In this document: piece by piece, positions 8,266 to 17,146 of the stretch
How positions within the stretch are numbered: position 1 is the first letter of the stretch
Layout: every line of letters begins with the position of its first letter
Source of the DNA: an uncultured Coriobacteriaceae bacterium
GTDB taxonomy: Bacteria; Actinomycetota; Coriobacteriia; Coriobacteriales; Coriobacteriaceae
Length of the DNA stretch: 64,000 nt
Reading direction: 5' to 3'
NCBI GenBank assembly: GCA_944322305.1
Contig: CALUOP010000007.1
Location: forward strand, 1 to 64,000
The notes under the pieces: model-generated
Told to the model about the DNA's origin: nothing
Databases searched by the model: none
The model's input: only the letters and a program-made list of their open reading frames with translations
Program-made: the position numbers and the translations under genes

Positions 8266-9891
8266 GTGAAAGAAAAATCTGTCGCGGGTAAGCACCGCAT
8301 CGGTATGGCTGAGTTCCAGCGGTTCGGCGGAGCCATGCTCACCCCTGTGCTCTTCTTCATGTTCTCGGGCATCGTGGTCGCCATTACGTCGGTGTTGGTC
8401 AACCCCATGATCGTGGGCGACATAGCAACCGAGGGAACCGTTTGGTATGGATTCTGGACAACCGTGAACAACGGCGGTTGGACGGTCTTCAACAACATGG
8501 AGATCCTCTTCGCCATCGGTCTGGCTTACGGCTTGTCTAACGAAGCCAAGGGTCGCGCCGCTCTTGAGGCCTTCGTTCTCTACATGACCTTCAACGTGTT
8601 CGTCAACAACATCTTGACGTTCTTTGGGGGGACCTTTGGCATCGATCTTGCTACGGCGGAGACGGGCGTCAAGGCGATCGGCGGTGTCCAGACGCTCGAT
8701 ACGGGCTTCTTAGGGGCCATCTTCGTAGCGGCAGTTATCGTGTTCCTGCACAACCGCTTCTTCAACAAGCGCCTGCCCGAGTGGCTGGGCATCTTCCAGG
8801 GCTCTGCGCTGGTTGCTGCTGTTGGCTTTCCGGTCATGTTGGCCCTGGCGTTCCTGTTCTGCCTGGTGTGGCCCACTATTCAGATGGGCATCAACTCACT
8901 GCAGTACTTCATGTCAAACGCCGGTCTTGTGGGTGTGTGGCTCTACACCTTCCTGGAGAAGGCGCTGCTTCCCACGGGCCTTCATCACTTCATCTACTCG
9001 CCGTTCCAGTACGGCCCCGCGGTTGTTGAGGGCGGCATCACCTACTACTGGATGGAGCATCTGCAGGAATTCGCCACCTCGACGCAGGGTCTCACTACGA
9101 TCTTCCCCGAGGGCGGCTTCCAGCTGCAGGGCCTGTCGAACTTCTTCGGCATCCCCGGCATTGCTTTGGCGTTCTACTTCACCTCTAAGAAGGAGAACCG
9201 TCCCAAGATGCTCGCACTGTGCATCCCGGGCGTTATCACGGCGGCGCTCTGCGGCATCACCGAGCCGTTTGACTACACGTTCCTGTTTGTTGCCCCGCCG
9301 CTGTTCTTTGTGCATGCATTCTTGGCTGCAAGCTTTGCTACGCTGCAGTATGCCCTCGGCCTTTCCGGCGATATGGGTGGTGGCCTCATCGACATCTTCG
9401 CCAAGAACATCATCCCCATGTGGCAGAACCATTGGGGCTCCTATGTGATGATGTTCCTCATCGGTGCCCTGTCGATTCTGGTGTACTTCCTGGTCTTCCG
9501 CTTCTTGATTCTGAAATTCAATTTCCAGACGCCGGGTCGTGGTCAGGACGTTGAGTTCCATACCAAGGCCGACTATCGCGAGAAGCTCGCAGCAGGTGCC
9601 GAGTCTGACGCCGGCTTCATGGATGAGGCTGCTGGCTACCTGGTGGCGTTCGGCGGTGCTTCGAACATCGCATCGGTCACAAACTGCATGACCCGCCTGC
9701 GCGTGTCGGTTAAGGACGTCTCGTTGGTGAAAGACGACGCGGCCTTCCAGGAGTGGGGCGCCAAGGGTGTGGTTCGCAACGGCGACGCGTTCCAGGTGAT
9801 CGTGGGCCTGTCGGTTCCGCAGGTTACCGAGGCGTTTAAGAAGCTCGTTGAAGGGCGCGCGCCCATGCCTGAGGGCATCGAGGCCAAGTAA
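8266..9891 (+). CDS. PTS EIIBC, alpha-glucoside type
   Basis: 541 aa. The N-terminal ~430 residues are the multi-spanning EIIC permease (RFGGAMLTPVLFFMFSGI, later GITEPFDYTFLFVAPP, the conserved GITEP loop). The C-terminal EIIB domain has the phosphorylated cysteine in TNCMTRLR (C474). There is no EIIA, which must come from elsewhere. The closest family by memory is the alpha-glucoside EIIBC group. It imports and phosphorylates a glucoside, which the downstream family 4 glycosidase would split. A GTG start at 8266 is chosen from the GGGAGG at 8250-8255; the reading frame is open further upstream but has no comparable site. Confidence 0.87.
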   Translation: MKEKSVAGKHRIGMAEFQRFGGAMLTPVLFFMFSGIVVAITSVLVNPMIVGDIATEGTVWYGFWTTVNNGGWTVFNNMEILFAIGLAYGLSNEAKGRAALEAFVLYMTFNVFVNNILTFFGGTFGIDLATAETGVKAIGGVQTLDTGFLGAIFVAAVIVFLHNRFFNKRLPEWLGIFQGSALVAAVGFPVMLALAFLFCLVWPTIQMGINSLQYFMSNAGLVGVWLYTFLEKALLPTGLHHFIYSPFQYGPAVVEGGITYYWMEHLQEFATSTQGLTTIFPEGGFQLQGLSNFFGIPGIALAFYFTSKKENRPKMLALCIPGVITAALCGITEPFDYTFLFVAPPLFFVHAFLAASFATLQYALGLSGDMGGGLIDIFAKNIIPMWQNHWGSYVMMFLIGALSILVYFLVFRFLILKFNFQTPGRGQDVEFHTKADYREKLAAGAESDAGFMDEAAGYLVAFGGASNIASVTNCMTRLRVSVKDVSLVKDDAAFQEWGAKGVVRNGDAFQVIVGLSVPQVTEAFKKLVEGRAPMPEGIEAK

Positions 9892-9962
9892 GTTCCAGGC
9901 GCGCCGCCGTGCTTTGCCGGCGGTGCGCCCCGCAAGGGGTTCGAAACGATAAGGAGCACGTA

Positions 9963-11333
9963 ATGAAGTTGACGGTAATCGGCGGCGGCGGAGTGCGCTC
10001 GCTGTTCCTCGCGAAGAGCCTTGCCCAGCAGGCAAAGAAGCTGGGAATTACTTCGCTGGTCTTTATGGATAACGACGCTGACAAGCTCAGGATCTACGGC
10101 ACGCTTGCGCGTCATGTGGCCACTATGCTCGAGCCGAGCGTTGAGCTGACCCTGACGGCCGATCCGGTCGAGGCAGTCCGTGACGCCGATTACGTGATCA
10201 CGACCATTCGCGTGGGTGGTGACCACACGCGCGTGCGCGATGAGCGTATCGCCCTTTCGCGCAACGTCCTCGGCCAAGAGACTACGGGTGCCGCGGGCGT
10301 CTCGTTTGCCATGCGCTCCATTCCGGTGCTTGCCGAGTATTGCGAGCTCGTCAAGCGCTATGCCAGGCCTGGTGCGAAAGTCTTCAACTTCACCAACCCT
10401 GCCGGAGTTGTTTCTCAAGCCATGCACGATATGGGGTATGACTTTACCTACGGCATCTGCGACGCGCCAAGCGGCATGCTTCGCCAGTTCGCTGACCTGT
10501 ACGGCGCTGATCCCGCCAACGTGCAGGGCGAGTGCTACGGCCTCAACCACCTGTCGTTTTTCTCGAGCATTACCATCGACGGCCGCGAGGTGGTGCCGGA
10601 GCTTATCGAGAACGACGAGGCGTACATCCACACGGATTTGCACTTCTTTGACAAGGATTTGGTGCGCAGTCGCAAGAGCATCCTCAACGAGTATCTCTAC
10701 TACTTCTATTACCGCGAGCGTGCCGTCGAGAACATCCAGCGTGCGGGAATCACGCGCGGTGAGATGATCGAGGAGATTAACCGCAGCATGACGGCGGAGC
10801 TTGCAGGCGTTGACGTTGATAACGACTTTGACACGGCACTGGCGATCTACGAGAAGTGGTATGGAAAGCGCGAAAACGCTTACATGGCCAACGAGACGGG
10901 CATGAAGCGCGAAAAGCCTTGGAGCTTTGATGTGTTCAGCCCCGACGCCGGCGGTTATGCGGGTGTGGCCCTGCGTTATATCGAGCTTGAGCGTTCGGGG
11001 GAGCAGGGGAGCATGATCCTGTGTGCGCCGAACAACGGAGCCATCCCGACGCTCGAGAACGACGACGTCGTTGAGATCACTTGCGACGTCACGCCTGACG
11101 GTTGTACGCCGCACCGATTTGAGCTCGAGGATATTCCTGCCGGCAACCTGGAGCTTATCCGTCGCGTCAAGTATTATGAGCGGCTGGCCGCCCGCGGCAT
11201 CGTGAACCGTTCTCGCGCCGACATCGTGGAGTGCCTGACCATGCACCCCTTGGTTAACTCGTACTCCCTTGCAACCGATTTGGCCGACCGCTATATCGAG
11301 CTGAACGAGCCGTATATCAGCGGGTGGAAGTAA
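9963..11333 (+). CDS. Glycoside hydrolase family 4, 6-phospho-glucosidase
   Basis: 456 aa. It begins with a Rossmann NAD-binding motif (MKLTVIGGGGVRS). Family 4 metal ligands are visible: C166 in GICDAPSG and H196 in GLNHLSFF; the GQETTG segment follows IRVGGD. These enzymes need NAD+ and a divalent metal such as Mn2+ and hydrolyse 6-phospho-glycosides by redox elimination. Motif details (IRVGG, GQETTG, RSIPV) look closer to the beta-type members, while the neighbouring transporter looks alpha-type, so linkage specificity is open. The start is ATG 9963 behind AAGGAGCACGTA. It forms an operon with the EIIBC gene (71-base gap). Confidence 0.88.
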   Translation: MKLTVIGGGGVRSLFLAKSLAQQAKKLGITSLVFMDNDADKLRIYGTLARHVATMLEPSVELTLTADPVEAVRDADYVITTIRVGGDHTRVRDERIALSRNVLGQETTGAAGVSFAMRSIPVLAEYCELVKRYARPGAKVFNFTNPAGVVSQAMHDMGYDFTYGICDAPSGMLRQFADLYGADPANVQGECYGLNHLSFFSSITIDGREVVPELIENDEAYIHTDLHFFDKDLVRSRKSILNEYLYYFYYRERAVENIQRAGITRGEMIEEINRSMTAELAGVDVDNDFDTALAIYEKWYGKRENAYMANETGMKREKPWSFDVFSPDAGGYAGVALRYIELERSGEQGSMILCAPNNGAIPTLENDDVVEITCDVTPDGCTPHRFELEDIPAGNLELIRRVKYYERLAARGIVNRSRADIVECLTMHPLVNSYSLATDLADRYIELNEPYISGWK

Positions 11334-11378
11334 CGTCGGGCGCAGCGTGTTTTTGTAGCGTTCACATTGATTTACAGA

Positions 11379-11416
11379 AAAGGGCGACAGCACATGCGCT
11401 GTCGCCCTTTCGCGTT
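11379..11416. terminator. Bidirectional intrinsic terminator
   Basis: A 13-bp perfect stem AAAGGGCGACAGC (11379-11391) pairs with GCTGTCGCCCTTT (11398-11410), flanked by T-rich sequence on both strands. It ends the PTS/GH4 operon and the convergent lipoprotein gene. Confidence 0.88.
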
Positions 11417-11440
11417 TTTGGTGAGGTCTGGTTTGCGCGG

Positions 11441-12232
11441 TTAGGGGATGAGGTCGCGCAGCTTGGCCATGTCTGAGTCGGGGAGTTCGAAAGAGGCTGC
11501 GAGCCCGTTTACCGCGGTGACGTTTACCTGGATGACGTTGGAGTTCTCGTACAGAGTGAAGGTGCCGAGCTCCACACGCTGCACGCTCTCTTGGTCCTGC
11601 CCGGCCTTCTGGGTTTCGTTCTGCGTGAAGCGCAGCAGGTATTGGGCGGTGCCTTCGTCCGGATGGCTGGGCACGAGCTTCCAGGTGGTGTAGGTCAGGC
11701 CGTTCATCGTGTCGAGTAGGCCGTTGTCGCCGCCGTAGCTGGCGATGGTCGCGTTGCTGTTGAGGTCGACAACCTCCACGGTCTCGTCCTTGGAGGCCAG
11801 CGCGTCATCGCTCAGCATGCTGTGGAGCGCTTGGGGCAGGTTTGCTAGGTCGCTGATGGAAGAGCCGGCGTTGGCCAAGCTGCCCGCCATGCCGTCAAGG
11901 GCGTCGGCGATATCGGACTGTGCGCCGGAGAGCGCGTCGGTGACGTCTTGCGAGGCGTCCGACAGCTGGTTGGCGGCGTCGGACAGGGCGTCTTGCACGC
12001 TGGTGTTGGCGAGGTCGCCGACGGAGGCGCTGTTGCCGGTAATGACGCAGCCCGAAAGGCCGGCTACGGTGAGTGCGCAGCAGCCAACGATGATGAGGTG
12101 CGGCAGCCGGCGAGAAGCACGGTGCAGCGCCGTGCGCCTGCGCGGGCGGCAGGCGTCGATCGCGGCGGGCAGGGGCTTGGGAACGGTAGAGCCCTTGGCG
12201 TTTGGTGTGCGGGCGTCCGTGCTGTGGTGCAT
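11441..12232 (-). CDS. Predicted lipoprotein of unknown function
   Basis: 263 aa. A charged 40-residue N-terminus (Pro/Arg-rich) precedes a hydrophobic stretch ending in the lipobox LSGC, so the mature protein would be lipid-anchored outside the membrane. Next comes an Ala/Ser/Asp-rich region with a DALSDAANQLSDASQDV-like heptad pattern suggesting a coiled coil. A ~110-residue C-terminal domain (TYTTWKLVPSHP, LRFTQNETQ, VNVTAVNGLAASFELP) is not recognised. The start is ATG 12232, behind GGAG six bases upstream. It stands alone, convergent with the GH4 operon. Confidence 0.7.
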   Translation of the reverse strand: MHHSTDARTPNAKGSTVPKPLPAAIDACRPRRRTALHRASRRLPHLIIVGCCALTVAGLSGCVITGNSASVGDLANTSVQDALSDAANQLSDASQDVTDALSGAQSDIADALDGMAGSLANAGSSISDLANLPQALHSMLSDDALASKDETVEVVDLNSNATIASYGGDNGLLDTMNGLTYTTWKLVPSHPDEGTAQYLLRFTQNETQKAGQDQESVQRVELGTFTLYENSNVIQVNVTAVNGLAASFELPDSDMAKLRDLIP

Positions 12233-12432
12233 GGGAGCTCCAATCACCGAGGTTGTGAGGTTGCTTTTGTGCTGCTGCCCCTACTATATCCGCGGAGACA
12301 AGCGAAAACGCAGCGTTAAGGCTATCGCAAGCAAAGCTTAAGCGGGCTGCCCGGCGATCGGTAGAGGCAGGTCGACAGCCGGTTTGGGGCACGGCGGCGC
12401 GGCTGTGCGAAGGGTCGGGGTGGTTGCCCGCA
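12233..12432. other. Upstream region of the lipoprotein gene
   Basis: Non-coding. An ACTATATCC stretch near 12281-12289 could belong to the lipoprotein promoter. The following ~120 bases have no recognisable feature before the repeat array begins. Confidence 0.35.
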
Positions 12433-12990
12433 CTGGTGGCATGTAAGCGTTCGGCTGGGCGGCTGGCCTGCGCGCGGAGGGTCAGTTGGTCGCCTTGTCG
12501 ACATGCAAGGTCGCGGTTGGTCGCTGTTCCGACATCGGCCGAGCGGTTAGGAGCTGCGGCGGCATCTAATTCCCGATATTCTGGGGGATAGATGCGCTTT
12601 GCGCGACCAACCGCTTCTTAGACGTCGGATCAGCGTTCAACCGAGGCCTTAGATGACGGAGTGGCGGACAGAAATCGCTTAGATGTCGTTCTCGCGGGCA
12701 AGCGGGAAGGGCGCGCCAGCCTTGCGTGACGCATCCGCGACCAACCGAAATCTTATCGGACAGAATCGCGAGCGGAAATCTCTTAGCGGTCGTTTCCGCG
12801 ACCAAATGGGAGGGCTGCTGAAGGCTTGCAGGTCGTATCTGCGGGTAACCGAAACACTGGCGGCCGGAATCGCGGGTGGATGTTGCGTGGGAGTCATTCT
12901 CGCGATCAACCGGGGAGGGGCCAGCGGCCTTGGACGACAAGATCGCAGGAAGCTGAGCCGAGGGGCTTTGAGGTCGTGGAGAGCGTCGAC
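12433..12990. repeat. Mirrored degenerate ~30-bp tandem repeat array A
   Basis: The gap between the lipoprotein and ABC operon genes is filled by diverged units of mostly exactly 30 bp. Right-arm units start at 12601, 12631, 12661, 12691, 12735, 12765, 12839 and 12869 and begin like CGCGACCAACCG, with TTAGATGTCGG about 18 bases in. Left-arm units (12433-12584, e.g. starts at 12495, 12525, 12555) are the reverse complement: CCGACATC followed by CGGTTGGTCGC. The two arms meet near 12590. No reading frame, transposase or fixed spacer is seen. The same consensus recurs at 46.9 and 53.5 kb. Confidence 0.75.
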
Positions 12991-13135
12991 GCTATAGTTA
13001 AAAGAAAAGCACTCCGTGCGGGATTCCCTTGTTTAAAGCCGGGCGTAAGGCGTATCATCCCCTAGCGGTAACACGATTTGATCCATTCGTAACACTGATG
13101 GCCTGCTATGTGCCTGGCGCAAGGGGAGGAGCACC

Positions 13136-14947
13136 ATGGGGAAGCAGGGATCGTCGCTCTTATCGACCAGCGGCGCGGCGGCATCTGCGCCGGCTGTCGG
13201 CACGGCATCGCCCGCGTCGACTGGTGCCGCGGCATCGCCCGCCTCGTCTGCGCCGGTTGACGACGCGGCTGCGGCAGCTCGTGCTCGCGCCTGCGCCAAC
13301 GCTCGCGTCGCGCCGCTTACTCGTCGCGGCTTCGTGGGCGCAGCGGCGACAGTCGCAGCCGCCGCGGCGGCAACGCTTGCAGGCTGCGGCAACAACGCGG
13401 CAGGTCGAGCGGGCTCCTCGCAAGCCGCCGCCTCTGCGGACACCACCCAGGTGATTATCGCCATGGACCCGGCCAGCGAGCCGGCGGCGGGCTTCGACCC
13501 CACGCAGGCCTGGGGCTGCGGCGAGCACATGCACGAGCCGCTGATCCAGTCAACGCTCATCGTCACGGACGAGAACCTCGGCTTCAAAAACGACCTCGCA
13601 ACCGAGTACGCCTGCTCGGACGACCTGCTCACCTGGACGTTCACCATCCGCGACGACGTGGTCTTCTCCGACGGCGAGCCGCTCACCGCGCGCGACGTGG
13701 CCTTTACCGTAAACCAAGTCAAGCGCACGCCCTCCTCGCAGGTTGACCTCTCCATGGTGGAGGGCGCTGAGGCACTGAGCAACACGGTGGTCGAGATCCA
13801 CCTGACCAAGCCGTACAACGCGCTGCTCTATACGCTGGCGGTGCTGGGCATCGTGCCCGAGCACGCTTACGGCGACACCTACGGTGCCGAGCCGGTGGGT
13901 TCGGGCCGCTACATGCTGGAGCAGTGGGACCGCGGCCAGCAGGTTATCTTTGCGGCCAATCCGCGCTACTACGGCGAGGCACCCAAGATGCAGCGCGTGG
14001 TGGTGGTCTTCATGGACGAGGACGCCGCCGTGGCAGCGGTGCAGGCCGGCCAGGTTGACATCGCCTACACCTACGCCACGCACGCGGGTCAGACGGCGCA
14101 GGGCTACGAGCTCGTGAGCTACGCCACGGTGGACAGCCGCGGCGTGTCGCTGCCGGTGATCCCCGCCGGTGCCTCCCGCACGGTGGACGGCGACCTTTCC
14201 TACCCCGCGGGCAACGACGTGACCTGCGACCTTGCCGTGCGCCAGGCCATTAACCTGGCCGTTGACCGCCAAGCCATGATCGACGGCGTGCTGGCCGGCT
14301 ACGGCCACGCGGCCTACAGCGTGTCCGACGGCACCCCATGGGCCAGCGCCGCCATGCAGGTTGAGCAAGATCTGGGCAAGGCCCGCCGGGTGCTTGACGA
14401 GGCGGGCTGGCAGCTCGGCCAGGACGACGTGCGCGAGAAGGACGGCCAGCGCGCCGCCTTTGACGTCTGGTACTCATCGGGCGACTCGGTGCGCCAGGCG
14501 CTTTCCAACGAGTTCGCCAACCAGCTGGCCGAGATCGGCATCGAGGTCACGCCGCGCGGCGGCAGTTGGGACGAGATCTACCCCGAGGAGTTCCGGACGC
14601 CCATCATGTGGGGCTGGGGCGCCAACAGCCCTGTTGACCTGTACAGCCTGAACTACAGCTCCTCCGAGGGCAACTACTCCTGCTACGCAAGCGCCACGTG
14701 TGACCAGTACCTCGACGCCGCGCTGGCCCAGCCCGAGGTCGAGCAGAGCTACGACTATTGGCAGCGCGCGCAGTGGGACGGCGAGGAGGGCTTTGCCCCG
14801 CAGGGCGACGCCACGTGGGTGTGGCTCGTGAACGTTGACCACCTGTACTTCAAGCGCACGGGCCTCAACGTTGCCGACCAGAAGCCGCACCCCCACGGGC
14901 ACGGTTGGTCGCTTGCCAACAACGTGGATCAGTGGACCTGGTCCTAA
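13136..14947 (+). CDS. ABC transporter substrate-binding lipoprotein (SBP family 5; nickel or peptide)
   Basis: 603 aa. A long Ala/Ser-rich leader (about residues 1-60) precedes a twin-arginine-like segment LTRRGFVGAAA and a lipobox LAGC, so it is an exported lipoprotein. The mature part has family 5 features: LATEYACSDDLLTWTF, then IRDDVVFSDGEPLTARDV, and DLAVRQAINLAVDRQ. The C-terminus is His-rich (KPHPHGHGW). The family carries peptides, nickel or heme. His-rich segments here and in the ATPase at 17147, plus a [NiFe] hydrogenase in the same window, make nickel plausible. The start follows AAGGGGAGGAGCACC. It heads a five-gene operon running to 19013. Confidence 0.85.
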   Translation: MGKQGSSLLSTSGAAASAPAVGTASPASTGAAASPASSAPVDDAAAAARARACANARVAPLTRRGFVGAAATVAAAAAATLAGCGNNAAGRAGSSQAAASADTTQVIIAMDPASEPAAGFDPTQAWGCGEHMHEPLIQSTLIVTDENLGFKNDLATEYACSDDLLTWTFTIRDDVVFSDGEPLTARDVAFTVNQVKRTPSSQVDLSMVEGAEALSNTVVEIHLTKPYNALLYTLAVLGIVPEHAYGDTYGAEPVGSGRYMLEQWDRGQQVIFAANPRYYGEAPKMQRVVVVFMDEDAAVAAVQAGQVDIAYTYATHAGQTAQGYELVSYATVDSRGVSLPVIPAGASRTVDGDLSYPAGNDVTCDLAVRQAINLAVDRQAMIDGVLAGYGHAAYSVSDGTPWASAAMQVEQDLGKARRVLDEAGWQLGQDDVREKDGQRAAFDVWYSSGDSVRQALSNEFANQLAEIGIEVTPRGGSWDEIYPEEFRTPIMWGWGANSPVDLYSLNYSSSEGNYSCYASATCDQYLDAALAQPEVEQSYDYWQRAQWDGEEGFAPQGDATWVWLVNVDHLYFKRTGLNVADQKPHPHGHGWSLANNVDQWTWS

Positions 14948-14950
14948 CGA

Positions 14951-15001
14951 GATGGATGGGGACGGGTTCACTTCAACCCAGGGATGGATGGGGACGGGTT
15001 C
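14951..15001 (+). repeat. 19-bp direct repeat around the permease start
   Basis: GATGGATGGGGACGGGTTC occurs perfectly at 14951-14969 and 14983-15001, 32 bases apart. The second copy contains the start codon and first codons of the permease gene, so the first reads out of frame. It may be a small tandem duplication or a pair of short extragenic repeats. Confidence 0.8.
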
Positions 15002-16084
15002 GTTTTGGCTCAGGATAACAAGAACAACAGCTACGGCGGTGCGCGGGAGCAGGCGGATGCCCGCAAGGCCTCGCGCCGCCCCGCCCGCCCACCGCGCCTG
15101 CCGTGGTGGGCGCGCGAGCTTGTGCGCTTTGCCCTGCTCATGGCGGCCACCAGCTTCGTGACGTTTGCGCTGGTGAGCCTCTCGCCCATAGACCCGGTGC
15201 AGGCCAACGTGGGGCAGGCGGCCTACGCGTCCATGACGCCGGAGCGCCGCGCCGAGATGGCGGCGTACTGGGGGGCCGACACGCCGCTTCTCGAGCGCTA
15301 CGCGGCGTGGGCGGCCGGCGCGCTTACCGGCAACCTGGGGCTCTCGCTGCGCTTCAACGCGCCGGTGACCGAGGTTATCGCCCAACGCGCGGCGAGCTCG
15401 CTGGCGCTCATGGCAACGGCATGGGTGCTCGCCGGCGTGATCGGCCTTGCGCTGGGCGTCGCGGCCGGCGCCTGCCGCGACCGCCTGCCCGACCGGCTGG
15501 TGCGCGCGTATTGCTATCTCATATCGGCCACGCCCACGTTTTGGCTGGCCATGGTGGCGCTCATGGTGTTCGCGGTGATGCTGGGCTGGTTCCCCTTGGG
15601 CTTCTCGGCGCCCATCGGCGCGGCAGCCTCCAGCGTGACGCTTGCCGATCGGGCGTACCACCTGGTGCTCCCGGCGCTGGTGCTCTCGGTCACGGGGGTG
15701 GCCAACATTGCGCTGCACACGCGCGAAAAGGTGGTGGACGTGCTGCAAAGCGACTACGCCCGCTTCGCGCGGACGCGCGGCGAGGGCACGTGGGCCGTCG
15801 TGCGGCGCCATGGGCTGCGCAACCTGGTGATGCCCGCGCTGACCTTGCAGTTCGCCTCGATCAGCGAGATCTTCGGCGGCTCGGTGCTGGTGGAGCAGGT
15901 GTTCTCGTACCCGGGGCTGGGCCAGGCCGCGGTAACGGCAGGGCTGGGCGGCGACGCGCCGCTGCTGGTGGGGATCGCGCTGGCGTCCGCAGCGCTGGTG
16001 TTTGCGGGCAACCTCGCGGCCAACGTGCTGTACGGCGTGGTTGACCCGCGCGTGCGGGGAGGTGCGTCCCATGCCGTGCGATAA
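14984..16084 (+). CDS. ABC transporter permease (DppB/NikB type)
   Basis: 366 aa. About 45 hydrophilic Arg/Pro-rich residues precede the first membrane helix (LVRFALLMAATSFVTFALVS). The order is typical of DppB/NikB: a periplasmic loop with GALTGNLGLSLRFNAPVTEV, then five more helices, the LISATPTFWLAMVALM segment, and the EAA-like loop near DYARFARTRGEG. It pairs with the next permease to form the channel. The start lies inside a 19-bp duplication and has only a weak AGGG site; a start further downstream is possible. It overlaps the following gene by 14 bases. Confidence 0.87.
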   Translation: MDGDGFVLAQDNKNNSYGGAREQADARKASRRPARPPRLPWWARELVRFALLMAATSFVTFALVSLSPIDPVQANVGQAAYASMTPERRAEMAAYWGADTPLLERYAAWAAGALTGNLGLSLRFNAPVTEVIAQRAASSLALMATAWVLAGVIGLALGVAAGACRDRLPDRLVRAYCYLISATPTFWLAMVALMVFAVMLGWFPLGFSAPIGAAASSVTLADRAYHLVLPALVLSVTGVANIALHTREKVVDVLQSDYARFARTRGEGTWAVVRRHGLRNLVMPALTLQFASISEIFGGSVLVEQVFSYPGLGQAAVTAGLGGDAPLLVGIALASAALVFAGNLAANVLYGVVDPRVRGGASHAVR

Positions 16085-17105
16085 GCGCGAGAAGCGCACC
16101 CTCCTGCGCCCGCGGGCAGGCGCCCCCGCACCCGCGGCCAGAGGTGCTGCCGAGCCGAGCCCGGTGGCACCCAAGCCTGCGGCAGGAGACGCTGCGGCCA
16201 CCGCGTCCGCATGCCCCGCCCTGCCCTTTGCCGCCCCGGCCCCTGAGCCCCCGCTCACGGTGTTCCACGCGCCCGCGCGCTGCGCGCTCGGCGGCAACCG
16301 CCGCCGTACGCTCGCTGCGCTTATCGCAGCCGCGACGGTGCTTGTCGCCGTTGTGGTTGCCGGCCGCATCTTGGCGCCGGCCGCGCAGGCAACCGACTTC
16401 TCCCAGGTGAACCTCGCCCCATGCCCGGCGCATCCGTTTGGCACCGACTGGATGGGGCGCGACATGCTCGCCCGCACGCTGGCGGGCCTGGCCACCTCGG
16501 TGCTGGTGGGGCTTGCGGCTGCGGTGGTTTCGTCGCTTATCGCCCTGGGGCTGGCGGCAGTGGCGGCGCTCGGCGGCCACCGCGCCGACGCAGCGGTTTC
16601 GTGGCTGATCGACCTGGTGATGGGCATCCCGCACATCGTGCTGCTCATCCTTGTCAGCTACGCGTTGGGGCGCGGCGCGGTGGGCGTTACCGTGGGCGTG
16701 GCGGTAACGCATTGGCCCAGCCTGGCGCGCGTGCTGCGTGCCGAGACCCTGCAGCTGCGAGCGCAGCCCTATCTGGCGCACGCCCGCGCGCTGGGCGTGT
16801 CGCGCTGGCGGATCTTTGCCGACCACCTGGTGCCCTACCTGCTGCCGCAGTACGTGGTGGGGCTGGTGCTGATGTTCCCGCACGCGATCCTGCACGAGGC
16901 GTCGGTGACGTTTCTGGGCTTCGGCCTGCCGCCCGAGCAGCCGGCCATCGGCGTGATCCTCTCCGAGGCCATGAGCTACCTCACGGCGGGTGCGTGGTGG
17001 CTCGCGGTGTTTCCCGGCCTGGCGCTGCTGGCCGTGGTGCTGCTGTTCGACCGCGTGGGCGCGGGCATCCGCCGCCTGCTCGACGCGCGCACCGTGCAGG
17101 AGTAG
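16071..17105 (+). CDS. ABC transporter permease (DppC/NikC type)
   Basis: 344 aa. A 70-residue Pro/Ala-rich cytoplasmic leader precedes the first helix (LAALIAAATVLVAVVVAG). The DppC/NikC hallmarks follow: HPFGTDWMGRDMLARTLAG, then LIDLVMGIPHIVLLILVSY and HEASVTFLGFGLPPEQPAIG. ATG 16071 is chosen for its GGGAGG site and because it overlaps the upstream permease end by 14 bases, normal in such operons. It works with the 14984 permease and the two ATPases downstream. Confidence 0.9.
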   Translation: MPCDKREKRTLLRPRAGAPAPAARGAAEPSPVAPKPAAGDAAATASACPALPFAAPAPEPPLTVFHAPARCALGGNRRRTLAALIAAATVLVAVVVAGRILAPAAQATDFSQVNLAPCPAHPFGTDWMGRDMLARTLAGLATSVLVGLAAAVVSSLIALGLAAVAALGGHRADAAVSWLIDLVMGIPHIVLLILVSYALGRGAVGVTVGVAVTHWPSLARVLRAETLQLRAQPYLAHARALGVSRWRIFADHLVPYLLPQYVVGLVLMFPHAILHEASVTFLGFGLPPEQPAIGVILSEAMSYLTAGAWWLAVFPGLALLAVVLLFDRVGAGIRRLLDARTVQE

Positions 17106-17146
17106 GTGCTTGGTTGGAGGTTGAGCGCAACGTGAGGGAGGTTTCT

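Noticed and set aside
12600-12960. Small reading frames in repeat array A
   Set aside because: They follow from low stop density in GC-rich repeats; none has a start signal or conserved sequence.
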